A stretch of DNA of 8,004 nt from NCBI GenBank assembly GCA_019247975.1, contig JAFBAD010000211.1:1-8004 (forward strand), read 5' to 3'. Both the position numbers and the translations under genes were made by a program. Source of the stretch: Acidimicrobiia bacterium (GTDB lineage Bacteria; Actinomycetota; Acidimicrobiia; Acidimicrobiales; Iamiaceae). The number at the start of each line of letters is the position of its first letter. Within the stretch, counting starts at the first letter, position 1. Below, one piece after another: positions 1 to 6,553 of this stretch. Below the pieces are notes generated by a model. It saw only the letters and a list, made by a program, of their open reading frames with translations. It was not told the DNA's origin and searched no databases.

Positions 1-34
1 CGGATGGGCGTCGCGTAGCTCCCTGTGCGACGGG

Positions 35-1744
35 TCACCGGGCCCGCAGCAGGTACAGGTGCTGCGGGTCGCGGTGCAGCCAGCTCGGGTACTCGATCCG
101 GCGCACCACGGCGTACCCGTACAACCGGTCGCCGGCCACGACGTAGCGGCTCGTGTCCGATCGCGCGTAGTAGCTCAGCCACCACGCAGGTCCATCTCGG
201 GGGCTCAGCGCGAAGTGATCGGTGAAGCCGAGCTTCCGCAGCTCACGGAGGTCGACCTTCACCCGCACGCCGTGGACGAAGTCGTGCTCGTAGAGGTGGG
301 TCCCGTCCCACGCAGCACCGGCGTCGAGATCGCGCGCCGGGATACCGTCGGCTCGCGCCGACGCGGCCAGGCGCCACGTCGCCCGCTGCAGCGCGAGGTG
401 GTCGTGGGTGGCCGCCACGGAGAAGCCGGCCATGAGCGCCACCGCTGTCCACGCGACCGGTGCGATTATCCGCACGGGCCTGACCGCGCCGAGCAGGCCG
501 GCCACCGCGAGCGGGAGCAGGGGCAGGAAGTAGCGGTCGTACGAGTACGTGCTGTCGCGGAGCGGCATCGACTGCGGCACCACCGCGAGAGCGAGCCACG
601 CGCCGACGGCGAGGAGCAGGCCGAGCCGCGACTCGGCCGGCCGGCGTCGCTGCAGCAGCGCGAGCACGAGCACCAGCGCGGCGGCCATCGCCACGACGAG
701 CAGGGCACCGGTGACCTTGAGCGGCAGCACGAACGGACGGCCCCCGCGGATGTCGACCGGTCCGACACCGACCCGCCCGAAGAACTGCGGCGCCCAGGGC
801 TGATGCCCCTCGACGAGACCGAACGCGCCGATCGACAGCGCGATCGGCGCGGCGATGACCCCGAGGAGCGCGACCCGGCGAGGACGATCGATCGCTCGCA
901 CCATGCCCAGGACCGATGCCACGAGCCCGACCACGATCGGCAGCACGAAGAGGCCGAGGTACACGACGAGGAACACGACGAGGTACCGGCTCAGGGCGAG
1001 TGACCCGCCCACCCCTGCGTCGGTGACGGCGTGAGCCGAGGTGGACTGCCCCGAGCGGGCGGGCACGCCGTGGAGGGGGCCCGCCCACAGGTAGTAGGCG
1101 ACGGCGGTCAGCACCGGGAGGGCCACGACGCGCGCGACGATGCCGACCGATCGGCGATCCCAGCGCAGCTGCCGTGCGAGCAGGAGCCAGGTCAGGACGC
1201 CGATGGCTACGAGCAGCCCCGGCTGGCGCACGAGGAACGCGAGCGAGGTCGCGACCGATCCCGCGAGCGTCCACCTGACGTCGGGCTCACCGCCGCGCAG
1301 GCCGCGCACGAAGCACCACACGGCGACCGTCACCAGCGTGAGCAGGTAGGTGTCGGTCATGAACGTGTAGCTGAGGGCCAGGCCGATCGGGTTGAACAGG
1401 AACACCGCGACGCCCAGGGCGCTGCGGGCCGGCGTGACCTTCAGCTCCCGGCAGAGCGCGTACATGGCCAGGCCGCCGAGGCCGGCGAAGGTGACCGTCG
1501 CCGCCCGCAGCACGCCGAGCGAGTCACCGAACACGGCTGCGAACAGCCCGCCCCACCCGATCTGGAAGACGAGCGTCATCGCCGCGGCCGGCAGCACCCG
1601 CACGTGGTGGTCGTGCACGAGGATCTGCACCGATCGCGCGTACAGGAAGTCGTCGTTGACCGACACCGGTGCGAGCGTCGGGATGACGAAGGCGGCCGCG
1701 ACGAACGCCGCGAGCACCAGCACGAGAGGCCAGTGCCGCCGCAT
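35..1744 (-). CDS. GT-C type integral membrane glycosyltransferase (PMT/ArnT-like)
   Basis: The 569-residue protein is mostly hydrophobic, with about ten or more predicted membrane helices. The first spans roughly residues 7-25 and is followed at once by an acidic pair, Asp31-Asp32, in the first outer loop (VNDDF). This is the usual position of the catalytic acidic residue in GT-C enzymes that use lipid-phosphate sugars (PMT, ArnT and relatives). A soluble tail of about 110 residues follows the last helix, as in these families. By family knowledge it would move a sugar from a polyprenyl-phosphate donor to a cell-envelope acceptor; donor and acceptor cannot be told from the sequence. The ATG at 1744 is preceded by GAGG about 9 nt upstream. 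The gene follows the MBL gene by 21 bp and probably shares its transcript, although its envelope role does not obviously fit the upstream genes. The exact GT family is unassigned. Confidence 0.8.
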   Translation of the reverse strand: MRRHWPLVLVLAAFVAAAFVIPTLAPVSVNDDFLYARSVQILVHDHHVRVLPAAAMTLVFQIGWGGLFAAVFGDSLGVLRAATVTFAGLGGLAMYALCRELKVTPARSALGVAVFLFNPIGLALSYTFMTDTYLLTLVTVAVWCFVRGLRGGEPDVRWTLAGSVATSLAFLVRQPGLLVAIGVLTWLLLARQLRWDRRSVGIVARVVALPVLTAVAYYLWAGPLHGVPARSGQSTSAHAVTDAGVGGSLALSRYLVVFLVVYLGLFVLPIVVGLVASVLGMVRAIDRPRRVALLGVIAAPIALSIGAFGLVEGHQPWAPQFFGRVGVGPVDIRGGRPFVLPLKVTGALLVVAMAAALVLVLALLQRRRPAESRLGLLLAVGAWLALAVVPQSMPLRDSTYSYDRYFLPLLPLAVAGLLGAVRPVRIIAPVAWTAVALMAGFSVAATHDHLALQRATWRLAASARADGIPARDLDAGAAWDGTHLYEHDFVHGVRVKVDLRELRKLGFTDHFALSPRDGPAWWLSYYARSDTSRYVVAGDRLYGYAVVRRIEYPSWLHRDPQHLYLLRAR

Positions 1745-1765
1745 GCCCCGAGCCTCGCCGATGCG

Positions 1766-2599
1766 CTACTGCGCGGCGGCGATCCTCGTCAGGTCGTCGC
1801 CGAGCACGATCGGTCCGTCGAAGTGGGCGGCGGCCAGCGCCCGCCACTCGTCCTCCTGGCCGGGCACGAGCGGCGGCACGTAGTGGGTGAGGACGAGCGT
1901 GCCGACACCGGCGCGCGCCGCGGTCTGCGCCGCCTGCTCGACGGTCGAGTGGTAGTCGAGGATGTCCTGGATGCGCGCGTTCGGGAGCAGCTGCACGAGG
2001 TCGGCCCGGATGACCGTCTGCACGTAGAGGTCCGCGCCCGAGCACAGCTCGTCGAGGGTCTCGCAGGGCACGGTGTCGCCGGCCAGGACCGCGCTCTCGC
2101 CGCCGTGGCTGATGCGGAAGCCCACGGTCGGGGTGACCGGACGGTGGTCGGTGGCGCCGACGATCACCGTCGCGTCGCCCACGGTGAACGAGTCGCCGGG
2201 CTCGACCTCGGTCACCTCCACCTGCGGCGGCTCGGTCAGGTCGGCGTGGTGGTCCAGCCGGTACTGCTGGTCGGGGCCGAGCATCGCCAGCAGCGCGTCG
2301 ATCACGGCCTGCGTGCCGGGTGGGCCGTACACCGCGAGCGGGGTGGGCTCCGTCGCCATCACCCAGTGGGTGGTCACGATGTCGTTGAGGTCGGTGATGT
2401 GGTCGCTGTGCAGGTGGGTGAGCAGCACCGCGGTGAGGCCGACCGGCAGCACGCCCGCGCCCACGAGCCGCATCACCACGCCGCGACCGCAGTCGACGAG
2501 GACGGTCGCGTCCCCGGCGCGGACGAGGGTGGCCGGACCGGCCCGGTCGGGGTTCGGGATCGGGCTGCCGGTCCCGAGGAGGGTGACCTCGATGCTCAT
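1766..2599 (-). CDS. MBL-fold metallohydrolase, RNase Z / arylsulfatase-like
   Basis: The 277-residue soluble protein has a complete two-metal metallo-beta-lactamase site. It carries the T-H-L-H-S-D-H motif (His62, His64, Asp66, His67), His152 in a TDHRP stretch, Asp175 in AGDT and His239 in LTHY. The N-terminus (LLGTGSPIPNPDRAGP) and the YHSTVEQAA stretch at 216-224 match the RNase Z/ElaC-like branch, which also holds AtsA-type arylsulfatases and general hydrolases. It is shorter than typical tRNase Z (about 300 residues or more), and I see no clear long exosite arm, so a small-molecule hydrolase seems likelier than a tRNA 3' processing enzyme. That last point is inference. Start ATG at 2597-2599 overlaps the stop of the propeller gene (ATGA) and has a good AGGAG ribosome site at 2606-2610. 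It ends with TAG. It is probably translationally coupled and part of the TetR operon. Confidence 0.88.
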   Translation of the reverse strand: MSIEVTLLGTGSPIPNPDRAGPATLVRAGDATVLVDCGRGVVMRLVGAGVLPVGLTAVLLTHLHSDHITDLNDIVTTHWVMATEPTPLAVYGPPGTQAVIDALLAMLGPDQQYRLDHHADLTEPPQVEVTEVEPGDSFTVGDATVIVGATDHRPVTPTVGFRISHGGESAVLAGDTVPCETLDELCSGADLYVQTVIRADLVQLLPNARIQDILDYHSTVEQAAQTAARAGVGTLVLTHYVPPLVPGQEDEWRALAAAHFDGPIVLGDDLTRIAAAQ

Positions 2600-3807
2600 C
2601 GTGCGCTCCTGACTCGGCTGATCCCCATGAACGAGCAGACGTACACGTCACCGTCGAGGCCCGGCGTGGGGAACAGCACCGACTGGATGCCGTGACCACT
2701 CGACGCGCGGGCGAGCTCGTGGCCCGATGCGACGTCGAGGATCACGACGTCGTCCCCGTCGCCGGTGACGAGCTCACCCGTCTCCTCGTAGAGGACGAGG
2801 TGGCTGCCGTGGTCCTGCTCGCGCCGCCAGCGGACCGCGAGGGAGTCGAGGTCGAACGCGGTGATCCGGCCGTTGCCCGAGTCGTAACCGACGACGACGC
2901 CGCGCGACGCGTCGACCACCGGTGGGTTGGCGACGAGTCCGCCGGACAGCCCGCAGATCTCCGCGGTCGACACCGCGCCGGATCCGAGGTCGACGCGGAC
3001 GAGGTGGAGCGGTGCGGTCGACACGCCGTGGCCGCGGAGGGTGCCCGAGTAGCCCTCGGCGCCATCACCGTCGTCGAGGAACCACGCCGAGCCGGCCGCG
3101 ATCACGCAGTCCCAGCCATAGGTCTGGCCGTCGAGCGTGCGGTACGTCGCGCGGAAGCCGTCGTCGAGGACGAGCTCGGCGCCGGTCCAGCGGGCCCGCA
3201 GCAGGCTGGTGTCGCCGACCACGTACACGTCGTCGCCGTCGGCCGAGAGCCGGGCGATCGACGGCTCGGGCACGGTGAGCGTGCTGACGATCTCGAGCCG
3301 GACCGGCTCCAGGACCACGAGCTGGCAGGGCTCCCGTTCCTCGGCCGGCACGAGTCGGCCGGGGAGCGATCCGCCGAAGTCCTTCGTCACGAGGTGGCCG
3401 TCGGGCAGCGGGACGAAGCTGTTGTACGGCCGGTCGCGGGGCAGGCGGCGGCTCGCCAGGGTGACCAGGTTCGGTCCGAGGCGATGGGCGTGGTTGCCGA
3501 AGACGACGTGGACGCTGCCGTCCGCCGCCACCCCGAGCCCGCCCGGCCACACCGGGCCGCCGTCGAGGTCGACGGAGCGCTCGAGCGGCTCGAGCGACAC
3601 CGGATCGATGCGCTCCACGCAGCACGACGACCGGTCGCCCGGCGCATGGCGGAGCAGGTACATCCGCTCGTCGCGAGCGACGGCCATCGTCGTGACCGGC
3701 GCGACGCGCGTCGTGACCTCGAGGGTGCCCCCGGCGACGACCCCCAGTCCGCCGCCGGGGACGATCTGCTGGCGGCGCGGCCCGCCGTCCTCGTGGCTCC
3801 AGGTCAT
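2596..3807 (-). CDS. Cytoplasmic beta-propeller (PQQ/WD-like repeat) protein of unknown function
   Basis: The 403-residue protein consists of repeated beta-rich segments with the turn pattern of propeller blades. Examples are GLGVAADGSVHVVFG, SFVPLPDGHLVTKDFG, ARLSADGDDVYVVGD and, at about residues 315-330, ITAFDLDSLAVRWRRE. The last is the classic PQQ-like blade ending, a Trp-containing strand after an 'aspartate-leucine-ser' turn. The likely fold is a six- to eight-bladed propeller. There is no signal peptide and no membrane helix, so it should be cytosolic, unlike PQQ dehydrogenases. I see no catalytic motif and do not recognise a named family; it could bind a ligand, act as a lactonase-like enzyme or be a scaffold. 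Its ATG (3805-3807) overlaps the TetR stop as ATGA and has no Shine-Dalgarno of its own, pointing to translation coupled to the regulator. Its own stop overlaps the MBL start the same way. Confidence 0.75.
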   Translation of the reverse strand: MTWSHEDGGPRRQQIVPGGGLGVVAGGTLEVTTRVAPVTTMAVARDERMYLLRHAPGDRSSCCVERIDPVSLEPLERSVDLDGGPVWPGGLGVAADGSVHVVFGNHAHRLGPNLVTLASRRLPRDRPYNSFVPLPDGHLVTKDFGGSLPGRLVPAEEREPCQLVVLEPVRLEIVSTLTVPEPSIARLSADGDDVYVVGDTSLLRARWTGAELVLDDGFRATYRTLDGQTYGWDCVIAAGSAWFLDDGDGAEGYSGTLRGHGVSTAPLHLVRVDLGSGAVSTAEICGLSGGLVANPPVVDASRGVVVGYDSGNGRITAFDLDSLAVRWRREQDHGSHLVLYEETGELVTGDGDDVVILDVASGHELARASSGHGIQSVLFPTPGLDGDVYVCSFMGISRVRSAR

Positions 3808-4415
3808 GGTGCGAGCAGCGTCGTCATGGCCAGCGCCACGGCGTCGGTCGCCCGCCGAGCCGAGAGGCGCTGGTCGTGGCGCAGCAGCTCGTAGGACTCG
3901 AACTGGGTCAGCGCATCGAGGGCCGGCAGGAGACCGGCCGGTCGGCCGGCGAGCTCGGGAGCGAAGGTGCGGCGGAGCTCGCGGCGCAGGTAGCTCCGGC
4001 CGTCGTGGATCTGCCGCGCGAGCGCAGGATGGCGGTGGGCGCTCGCCCGACCCGCTCGGGCCGACGGACCGATCGCCTCGAACAGCCGGCTCCGGGCGGC
4101 GACGAACGCCGCGATCTTCTGTCCGGTCGGCGCGGCTGGGTCGATGTCGTGGTCGAACAGCGGTCGCGCCGCGGCCAGGCTCTGCTCGATGGCGGCGCGC
4201 ACGAGGTCGTCGAGGTCGTCGAAGTAGCGGAAGAGGGACCGCGGGGAGATGCCCGCCCGCTCCGCGATCTCCGCGGTGCTCGGCTGGTAGCGCCCCTCGC
4301 CGAACAGCTCGACCAGCGCGTCGAGCACGGCCTGCCGGTTGGTCGCCCGCCGGAGGTTCCGGCCATCGGGTTCCTCGATCTCGACCACGAGCCGGCCACC
4401 GTAACCTTTTGACAT
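3804..4415 (-). CDS. TetR/AcrR-family transcriptional regulator
   Basis: The 203-residue one-component regulator has an N-terminal DNA-binding domain (about residues 22-68 from the ATG at 4415). Its helix-turn-helix reads STAEIAERAGISPRSLFRYF, the hallmark TetR recognition-helix region. The C-terminal all-helical domain (about 75-203) would bind the inducer and dimerise; its ligand is unknown. Three in-frame starts lie close together: GTG 4427, GTG 4421 and ATG 4415. I chose the ATG, but all remain possible. All three sit inside the promoter of the divergent dehalogenase-like gene, an arrangement typical of TetR proteins that repress both themselves and the facing gene. It overlaps the propeller gene by 4 bp (ATGA), so the regulator is the first gene of its own operon. 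A basic N-terminal extension precedes the first helix. Confidence 0.92.
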   Translation of the reverse strand: MSKGYGGRLVVEIEEPDGRNLRRATNRQAVLDALVELFGEGRYQPSTAEIAERAGISPRSLFRYFDDLDDLVRAAIEQSLAAARPLFDHDIDPAAPTGQKIAAFVAARSRLFEAIGPSARAGRASAHRHPALARQIHDGRSYLRRELRRTFAPELAGRPAGLLPALDALTQFESYELLRHDQRLSARRATDAVALAMTTLLAP

Positions 4416-4439
4416 AGCCACTGCCACTACCTAGGTTGC
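4401..4439. promoter_or_regulatory. Candidate TetR operator region between divergent genes
   Basis: The short divergent intergenic region is noticeably less GC-rich than its surroundings and holds several symmetric elements. ACCTAGGT (4429-4436) is an 8-bp perfect palindrome sitting on the -10 box. GCCACT is repeated twice in tandem (4417-4422 and 4423-4428) in the promoter spacer. GTAACCT (4401-4407) and AGGTTGC (4433-4439) form an imperfect inverted repeat (6 of 7) with 25 bp between the arms. Binding by the adjacent TetR protein at any of these would block the plus-strand promoter. Which one, if any, is the operator is inference. Confidence 0.4.
4409..4437 (+). promoter_or_regulatory. Sigma70-type promoter for the dehalogenase-like gene
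   Basis: A perfect -35 box TTGACA (4409-4414) is followed, after a 17-bp spacer, by TAGGTT (4432-4437), a good actinobacterial -10 of the TAnnnT form. Seven bases after the -10 lies G4445, the first base of a GTG codon in frame with the SDR-like protein. The transcript is therefore predicted to be leaderless. The promoter overlaps the 5' end of the TetR gene on the other strand. Confidence 0.7.
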
Positions 4440-4444
4440 TCGAC

Positions 4445-5188
4445 GTGTCCGCTCGACGGGTGGTGATCGTGACCGACGGCTCCGGCTACGTCGGTCCGGA
4501 CCTGGCGCGGCTGCTCGCGGAGCACGGGCACGACCTCGTGGTCGGCGACCCCCGAGATGGGCTGGTCGACGAGCTGACCGGGCGTGGCGCCGAGGTCGCG
4601 GTGGTCGAAGGCGTCCGAGACCTCTCCCGCGAGGGCACGTGCGAGGAGCTGCTGCGCGCCTCGCTCGACCGGTTCGGTCGCGTCGACGGCGCGGTCGCGT
4701 TCACCGGTCGCATCGTCACCGGCCGGTTCCTGCGCTCGGAGGTCGACGACCTCCATGCGGTCGTCCAGGGGTGCATGGAGGCGCCGTACCGGTTCCTGCG
4801 CACCGTCGTCCCGCAGATGGTCGACCAACCAGACGGCGGGCAGGTGCTGGTGTTCACCAGCGCAGCGGGCGCGCGACCCACGCCCGGAGCGCCGCTGTAC
4901 TCGGCCGCTCGGGCCGGCGCCACGATGCTCGTCCGCAACGTCGCCGCCGAGGTGGTGGCGCGAAACGTGCAGATCAACGCAGTCGGGACGAACTTCATGG
5001 ACTTCCCCGAGTTCCTGCGGACGAACCGGGCCGAGGATCCCGAGGGGCGCGCGCAGGTCGAGGCGCGCGTGCCGATGGGTCGTCTCGGCACCCTGCGAGA
5101 GCTCGCGCACTTCGCGCTGCCGTTCATCGACGGCAACAGCCGCTTCACCACCGGGCAGTTCGTCGCGTTCGCCGGAGGCTGGGTCTGA
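4445..5188 (+). CDS. Putative halohydrin dehalogenase (SDR-fold, Ser-Tyr-Arg triad)
   Basis: The 247-residue protein has the short-chain dehydrogenase fold but carries halohydrin dehalogenase hallmarks. The cofactor motif is replaced by T10-x4-Y15-x-G17 (TDGSGYVG). The triad is Ser139-x12-Tyr152-x3-Arg156 (YSAAR), with Arg in place of the SDR Lys. The SDR NNAG motif is missing (AFTGR instead). After the Tyr the sequence runs RAGA, and the loop GTNFM (Asn183) lies 44 residues after the Ser, matching the Asn176 halide-site loop of HheC as I recall it. The C-terminal half (GRLGTLREL, TTGQFVAFAGGWV) also aligns by eye with HheC and HheA-type proteins, without the C-terminal tail of HheC. Such enzymes convert vicinal halohydrins to epoxides plus halide, and open epoxides with azide, cyanide or nitrite, without NAD(P). 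I prefer GTG 4445 because the promoter predicts +1 there; TTG 4436 is also in frame but overlaps the -10 box. The subtype cannot be set by eye, and a degenerate SDR remains possible. Confidence 0.75.
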   Translation: MSARRVVIVTDGSGYVGPDLARLLAEHGHDLVVGDPRDGLVDELTGRGAEVAVVEGVRDLSREGTCEELLRASLDRFGRVDGAVAFTGRIVTGRFLRSEVDDLHAVVQGCMEAPYRFLRTVVPQMVDQPDGGQVLVFTSAAGARPTPGAPLYSAARAGATMLVRNVAAEVVARNVQINAVGTNFMDFPEFLRTNRAEDPEGRAQVEARVPMGRLGTLRELAHFALPFIDGNSRFTTGQFVAFAGGWV

Positions 5189-5193
5189 CCCAA

Positions 5194-5218
5194 CCCGTCG
5201 CCGGCTGCCGGCGGCTGG
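5194..5218 (+). terminator. GC-rich hairpin after the dehalogenase-like gene
   Basis: CGCCGG (5199-5204) pairs perfectly with CCGGCG (5208-5213) around a 3-base loop. The stem extends outward through a G-U and a G-C pair and, after one mismatch, two more pairs to 5194/5218. It starts 6 bp after the TGA at 5186-5188. There is no T-tract, so it would be a U-less actinobacterial type terminator, or only a 3'-stabilising structure that limits read-through into the next gene. Confidence 0.4.
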
Positions 5219-5254
5219 GTACAGTGCGCGCCACCTGCGAATGGGGGTTCGCTG

Positions 5255-6553
5255 ATGCAGACGGTCCGCGGGGCTCGACACGTCGAGCTCGGAGTCATCG
5301 CCCGAACGGTGGCGATCGTCGCGCTGCTCGGCGCGGCGGCGGTGCACTTCTCGTTGCTCGGGGTCGACACCGACACGGGCGGCGGCCACACCGCGTACTT
5401 CGCGGTGGCCGCCTGGGTGCAGCTCGGCCTCGCGCTGTGCCTGCTCCGACCGTCGCGCTGGGCGCCCGGGATCGTGGTCGCGGCCGAGGCCGGGTTGCTC
5501 GCGGTCTGGGTCGCCAGCCGGACCAGCGACGTCCTGCTCGGTGACGGCGGCGCGCTCGTGTCGTGGCGCCTCGTCGGCATCACGCTCGCCCTGCAGGGCG
5601 TCGCGCTGGTCGCAGCGGGCGTGCTGCTCGTCCCGTCGCTCGCGCGCCGGCGGCTGCAGACCGAGATCGGCTTCGCCGGCATCGGTGCGGTCGTCTCGAG
5701 CGTGGCGCTGGTCAGCGCGCTGCTCTTCAGCCCCGCGTGGCGGGCGCAGGTCCGCACCGCGCCTGCACCCGTCGCGAGCTCGGCGCACGCAGCCGCGCAC
5801 TCAGGCTCCGCGCACGACGCGGCGCACAGCGCGACCGGCGGAGCCCACGCCGGCCACGCGGCCCACAAGCAGGCGGAGATCGCCTTCCTCTTCCCGGACG
5901 GGGACTCGAAGGGCTGGGAGGACGTCGAGAACGGCGTGCAGCACAACCACGCGCCCGACGTCCCCGAGCACCAGATCCCCGCCGCGACCCGCGCCGAGCT
6001 GCGCCGCGAGCTGCAGCTGACCGAGCAGCCGGTGGCCGCGTTCCCGACCGTCGCCGCAGCCGAAGCAGCGGGGTACCGCCGGGCCGGTCCGTTCACGCCC
6101 GGTCTCGGCGCGCACTACGTCGGCGGCGGGACCTACGTGGGCAGTGGGCGCATCACCGACGCCCAGATCGTCCGTCCGGCGACCCTCGTGTACGCCGGCA
6201 CCGATCCCGGCTCACCGCTCGTGGGGTTCATGTACATCGCGTTCGGCGAAAACCCCGACGGCTTCGCCGGACCGAACGACCACTGGCACACCCACTCGGG
6301 CATCTGCCTGCGGGCCGGCGGCGGCGGCCTCGACGCGCTCGGTGCCGACGGCGACATCACCGAGGCCGCCTGCAAGGGGGAGGGCGGCAACTGGATGGCC
6401 GTCACCCCGTCGCTGCTGCACGTCTGGACGGTGCCGAGCTACACCGACCCGCTCGGGGTGTTCGCGCACACCAACCCGGCCGTCGCCTGCCCGGACGGCA
6501 CGTACTACAACGACGGCAAGGACCCGCTCACGACCTGTCGCGCGGACACCTGA
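5255..6553 (+). CDS. Five-helix membrane protein with His-rich linker and HWHTHSG domain; function unknown
   Basis: The 432-residue protein has two parts. Residues 1-162 hold about five membrane helices (roughly 14-35, 47-64, 70-88, 104-128 and 138-160). A linker of about 40 residues then carries His at 178, 182, 187, 191, 198, 201 and 204, separated mostly by Ala, Gly and Ser. The soluble C-terminal domain (about 207-432) has AHYVGGGTYVG with His287, then DHWHTHSGICL with His343, His345 and His347. Three Cys lie downstream of that motif and may form disulfides if it faces outward. The histidines strongly suggest metal binding (Cu, Zn, Fe or Ni), but this is inference. I do not recognise a named family. 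Start ATG 5255 has a GGGGG ribosome site at 5243-5247. The gene lies 66 bp after the dehalogenase-like gene, separated by a hairpin, so it may be transcribed on its own. Confidence 0.8.
   Translation: MQTVRGARHVELGVIARTVAIVALLGAAAVHFSLLGVDTDTGGGHTAYFAVAAWVQLGLALCLLRPSRWAPGIVVAAEAGLLAVWVASRTSDVLLGDGGALVSWRLVGITLALQGVALVAAGVLLVPSLARRRLQTEIGFAGIGAVVSSVALVSALLFSPAWRAQVRTAPAPVASSAHAAAHSGSAHDAAHSATGGAHAGHAAHKQAEIAFLFPDGDSKGWEDVENGVQHNHAPDVPEHQIPAATRAELRRELQLTEQPVAAFPTVAAAEAAGYRRAGPFTPGLGAHYVGGGTYVGSGRITDAQIVRPATLVYAGTDPGSPLVGFMYIAFGENPDGFAGPNDHWHTHSGICLRAGGGGLDALGADGDITEAACKGEGGNWMAVTPSLLHVWTVPSYTDPLGVFAHTNPAVACPDGTYYNDGKDPLTTCRADT

Noticed and set aside
1..34. Possible terminator downstream of the glycosyltransferase
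   Set aside because: No convincing stem or T-run is seen in the 34 bases available.
1031..2695. Long plus-strand open frame (554 codons) opposite the GT and MBL genes
   Set aside because: Its translation is rich in Arg, His, Asp and Glu without domains, as expected for the antisense of a high-GC gene. The opposite strand has clear catalytic motifs.
2692..3894. Plus-strand open frame of 400 codons opposite the propeller gene
   Set aside because: It is a composition-driven shadow with no recognisable motif; the minus-strand frame shows regular propeller blades and operon overlaps.
4445..5188. Ordinary NAD(P)-dependent SDR oxidoreductase
   Set aside because: The glycine-rich cofactor motif, NNAG and the catalytic Lys are all missing, and they are replaced by the halohydrin dehalogenase pattern.
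5197..5225. TACAGT (5220-5225) as a -10 box for the His-rich membrane protein gene
   Set aside because: The hexamer at the proper distance (5197-5202) is a poor -35 and lies inside the hairpin, so there is not enough support to list it.
4427..5800. Minus-strand open frame of 457 codons opposite the dehalogenase-like gene
   Set aside because: It is low-complexity Arg/Asp/Ala-rich sequence, a shadow of the plus-strand genes.
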